Shown here one piece after another: positions 61,741 through 64,000 of a DNA stretch of 64,000 bases. The notes beneath the pieces were generated by a model. The model worked only from the letters and a program-made list of their open reading frames with translations, ran no database searches and had not been told where the DNA came from. Numbering within the stretch: the stretch's first letter is position 1; each line of letters begins with the position of its first letter. Origin of the DNA: JAMXLG01 sp963818925 (lineage in GTDB: Bacteria; Vulcanimicrobiota; Vulcanimicrobiia; Vulcanimicrobiales; Vulcanimicrobiaceae); contig CAWFTN010000001.1 in the NCBI GenBank assembly GCA_963818925.1, positions 1,054,001 to 1,118,000 of the forward strand, in the 5' to 3' direction. The position numbers and the translations under genes are program-made.

Positions 61741-62805
61741 TGGGATTTTGATTCCTGAATCAATTGGATAGAACGCACGTCGAGCCCCGCAGGTTGCGCC
61801 GGCGCGTCCCCATCGAGTAGCGCCGCGAGCCGCCTGCGGACGTCGGCCGAGAGCTCTCTGTCGTCGGTCAGGTATACGAGCTCTTGCTTGATCCGGGCGA
61901 TACGCAGGGAGTCCAGGGCGACCCCGGCGCGAGTGCTTCATGCGTCGTCTTTTCGCCGCAGCTCAAAAACCCGGCGAGTTGACCGCGAACGATCATAGGA
62001 AAGGCCGCAGCACCCGGAACGGCGCTTTGACCGTTGAGATCGACCGGGTTGTGCCAGGCCGACGTACACGCCGACATAGAACAACGAAAGCGTCCGCGAC
62101 TGCGCTTCATTTGCCGGAGCGAATATCGTTAGATATGAAAGTCCCGTAACTGCGTACCCTGCGACGGCGAGCGGCACAATCGCGCGCGATACGGCACGGC
62201 GCAATCCGACCGTCGGTGGCGCCGGAAAGCGGCAGGCAAAGGTGAGCGCGCCGAGCGCACCCGTGAGAAATGACAATTGCTCCAACATCAAGGCGAAGAA
62301 GCGCGCAGCGATAGCTGGAAACCAGTACCAGATCGAAGTTGATCGCAACGCCGAAGCAAACGAGGAAGACCGCGAGAGCGCGGGCCGCAGAATCATCCGG
62401 CCGGCGCCACACGATCACGAGAGCGATCGTAATAAACGCGAGTTTCGCGATATCGATGATCGCGATGAGCGCCCATGGAACAGCGCTTTCGTCGCGGACC
62501 GCAGTGAGTGTAACGCTACGCGCTTCGTCGTTGAACGTCGCCGTATCTCCGGGCACCGTCGCGAACATGATGATACGATTTTTCAATCCGGGTGCTCGCG
62601 TAAGTGTGTCTCCGGCGCGCACATCGGCTGCGGCGGCCGGTGAATGCGGCGTTACTGCGTGCACGACGAAGCTGTTCGAATGTATCGCGGGCGGCTGATC
62701 GAATCCGAACGTGCCGCCGTCGTGAATATCGAAAAGGTCGCCGGTCATGTTCGCAAGCCCGATCAGTGCGAACAGCACGATACATGCTTGCCAGAGCGCA
62801 CGCAT
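61741..62805 (-). pseudogene. Decayed membrane sensor gene (PDZ-like, multi-helix, GAF remnant)
   Basis: From ATG 62805 the frame encodes a signal helix, a PDZ-like part (FVVHAVTPHSPAAAADVRAG) and membrane helices up to FGVAINFDL. The text then jumps frame near 62330 (WYWFPAIAARFFALMLEQLS and more helices, to FYVGVYVGLA). Around 62060 it jumps again, to HNPVDLNGQSAVPGAAAFPM and IVRGQLAGFLSCGEK, the end of a GAF domain. A third jump near 61925 leads to ALDSLRIARIKQELVYLTDD. The region between helices and GAF core is missing. The GAF end resembles that of the STAND protein at 38.6-41.5 kb. I read it as frameshifts plus internal deletion. Confidence 0.7.
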
Positions 62806-62826
62806 AGCGTCTGATTGGCGATAACG

Positions 62827-63205
62827 GCGAAGTACGCCTATAAGCCGGATTCTGTACCGGTGTTGCCACCGGCGGCGACCATCTCTCTGGGATGCGCGTC
62901 ACCGCGCACCTCGATGCGATTTGGCTCGTGCGGACGGGCAGTCCGGCACCATAAGGTGCACATCGAGCGATCTTGCTTCAGGTGGGGTTTACCCGAGCCC
63001 ACGTCACCGCGGAACTCCGTGAGCTCTTACCTCACGATTTCACCCTTGCTCGCCACGACAAAGCGCGACGGGCGGTATGTTTCTGTGGCACTTTCCTTCG
63101 ACTTGCGCCGACAGGACGTTATCCTGCACCCTGCCCTGTGAAGCCCGGACTTTCCTCACCATTTCCGCAACCGCGGAACGAGCGCGATCGCCCGGCGTAC
63201 TTCGC
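62827..63205 (-). ncRNA. rnpB: RNase P RNA
   Basis: On the minus strand the universal GAGGAAAGTCCGGGCTTC block and the 3' ACAGAATCCGGCTTA block are present. The P1 helix is a perfect 12-bp pairing of GCGAAGTACGCC (5' end, 63205-63194) with GGCGTACTTCGC (3' end, 62838-62827), which fixes both ends. 379 bases, bacterial type A-like. Catalytic RNA for tRNA 5' maturation. Confidence 0.95.
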
Positions 63206-63211
63206 TCACGG

Positions 63212-63217
63212 AGTATA
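63212..63217 (-). promoter_or_regulatory. -10 box of rnpB
   Basis: On the minus strand TATACT ends 6 bases before the 5' end of the RNA. No convincing -35 is seen. Confidence 0.55.
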
Positions 63218-63225
63218 GCACGCCG

Positions 63226-63312
63226 GGCAAACGCCTCGTCTTATCTACGTTACGTGAGATGTAGCGTTTACCGCGCGGACCGCGTGTGCCGACGAGATTA
63301 GATGCGTTTGCC
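63226..63312. repeat. 9-bp inverted repeat upstream of rnpB
   Basis: GGCAAACGC (63226-63234) and GCGTTTGCC (63304-63312) are perfect inverted copies separated by 69 bases, next to the rnpB promoter. CTCGTC-like sequences adjoin both arms in different register. Function unknown; may be chance. Confidence 0.35.
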
Positions 63313-63329
63313 TGGGGGCAGGAAAACGA

Positions 63330-63353
63330 AAAGCCCGATTGCTTTCGGGCTTT
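63330..63353 (-). terminator. Terminator of tRNA-Ala(GGC)
   Basis: AAAGCCCGA pairs with TCGGGCTTT over 9 bp; on the minus strand the second arm ends in TTT. It lies 17 bases beyond the tRNA. Confidence 0.75.
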
Positions 63354-63370
63354 CAAAATTTTCAAAATAA

Positions 63371-63446
63371 TGGTGGAGGCAAGGAGACTCGAACTCCTGA
63401 CCCTCACGCTGCCAGCGTGATGCTCTACCAGCTGAGCTATGCCCCC
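63371..63446 (-). tRNA. tRNA-Ala(GGC)
   Basis: On the minus strand acceptor GGGGGCA pairs with TGCCTCC (one G-U), discriminator A, CCA encoded. Anticodon stem TCACG/CGTGA with loop CTGGCAG. Confidence 0.95.
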
Positions 63447-63505
63447 GAAATCTCACCGCTCAAAGGTTTAGAACCTGAACGACCCGCCCATATTTGCGGC
63501 ACATA

Positions 63506-63536
63506 AAGAAAAGCCTTGCGTTCGCAAAGCTCTTCT
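63506..63536 (-). terminator. Terminator of tRNA-Ala(TGC)
   Basis: On the minus strand AGAAGAGCTTTGCG pairs with CGCAAGGCTTTTCT (14 bp with two G-U pairs) around a 2-base centre, followed by TTT. Confidence 0.7.
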
Positions 63537-63542
63537 AAATTC

Positions 63543-63615
63543 TGGAGACGAGGGGACTCGAACCCCTAACCCCCGCGTTGCAAACGCGGTGCTCTACCAA
63601 TTGAGCTACGTCCCC
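63543..63615 (-). tRNA. tRNA-Ala(TGC)
   Basis: On the minus strand acceptor GGGGACG pairs with CGTCTCC (one G-U), discriminator A, CCA not encoded. Anticodon stem CCGCG/CGCGG with loop TTTGCAA. Confidence 0.95.
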
Positions 63616-63733
63616 GAAGAAAGAGCCGACCCGGAATTCGTGCCGGGCCGATTGGACCCTTTTCATTCCTGATTCAGACTATTGTCACATGCTTCGCGAT
63701 GCGAGACGATAGGAGCCCACAGAGGTACTTCCG

Positions 63734-64000
63734 ATGACGACACGGTCCATCGGCGGCCTCGCCGCCGCACTTCTCTTTCTCGGCTGCACCGCCGTAGCAC
63801 GAGCGGCTAACGTGGACCCATGCTGGCAACTCCTCTATCAAGCGCTCGAACACAGCGCAGCCGCTCCGCACGCGCCGTATATCAGTTACGACGAGTTGAT
63901 CCATATTACGCAAGACGGTCACCGGTATGAAATGGCCAATGCGAACGTTACGTATCGCGACGACGGCCTAGCGTATGTGGACGACGACCGATGGGTGCAT
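63734..64000 (+). CDS. Secreted protein of unknown function, 3' end outside window
   Basis: ATG 63734, 8 bases after AGAGG, opens 89 codons without a stop to the right edge. A signal peptide (GGLAAALLFLGCTAVARA) is followed by PCWQLLYQALEHSAAAPHA and PYISYDELIHITQDGHRYE. The last part resembles APAYITYKEHTHV in the secreted protein at 29.6-30.4 kb, suggesting paralogues. Family not recognised. Confidence 0.72.
   Translation, partial: MTTRSIGGLAAALLFLGCTAVARAANVDPCWQLLYQALEHSAAAPHAPYISYDELIHITQDGHRYEMANANVTYRDDGLAYVDDDRWVH

Noticed and set aside
63156..63407. An 83-codon minus-strand frame over rnpB, its promoter and tRNA-Ala
   Set aside because: It crosses two RNA genes and a terminator, which explain the sequence.

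Overview
The window is GC-rich and densely packed, with many 4-bp stop/start overlaps and frequent GTG or TTG starts. Its housekeeping order (rpsU-yqeY-nfeD-floA-phoH-ybeY-dgkA-corC-cdd-recO-ruvX-mltG) and the rapZ-yvcK pair resemble Gram-positive-type lineages. Cytochrome-bearing barrel-like proteins, an LPS-type glycosyltransferase and a YceI protein point instead to a cell with an outer membrane. My best guess is an uncultured lineage such as Candidatus Eremiobacterota. This is inference; no 16S gene is present.

Layout. Bases 1-6959 (minus) are one uninterrupted reading frame of more than 2300 codons that runs off the left edge. It is the A subunit of a Tc (toxin complex) insecticidal-type toxin. 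From 7.2 to 25 kb lies a housekeeping run on the plus strand: prmC, pyrG (with an apparent 1-base frameshift), two glycosyltransferases, a secreted copper-amine-oxidase-N protein, HIT, S21, YqeY, NfeD, FloA, PhoH, YbeY, a DgkA-PAP2 fusion, CorC, Cdd, RecO, RuvX, MltG, a DUF1292 protein, an MGDG-synthase-like glycosyltransferase and DoxX. From 25 to 28.6 kb there are five tRNA genes interleaved with small genes, tadA and a secreted retropepsin-like protease. The 28.6-38.7 kb part is accessory: hemerythrin, M20 peptidase, SRPBCC, FmdB, aroA plus a methyltransferase, a CxxCH barrel-like protein with YceI, and a seven-unit acidic/basic repeat protein unlike any family I know. From 38.6 to 49 kb come a membrane-anchored STAND/TPR protein, a DPP-IV-type peptidase, and a Tat-exported phosphoesterase, a glycine-zipper protein and an arylsulfatase. 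From 49 to 64 kb come an HTH-CPBP protease pair, a GH35-like glycosidase, an esterase, a reverse transsulfuration operon (cbs and cgl with a PP2C phosphatase between), yvcK-rapZ, a decayed membrane sensor gene, rnpB, two tRNA-Ala genes and the start of a secreted protein that runs off the right edge.

Gene expression signals. Several promoters place the start codon 6-9 bases after the -10 box (fmdB, the CxxCH protein gene, the HTH regulator), which suggests leaderless mRNAs. Three housekeeping genes (phoH, recO, the MGDG-synthase-like gene) only recover their conserved N-termini if CTG, ATT or ATC is used as the start codon. Within the tRNA cluster, tadA lies 2.6 kb from tRNA-Arg(ACG), its expected substrate.
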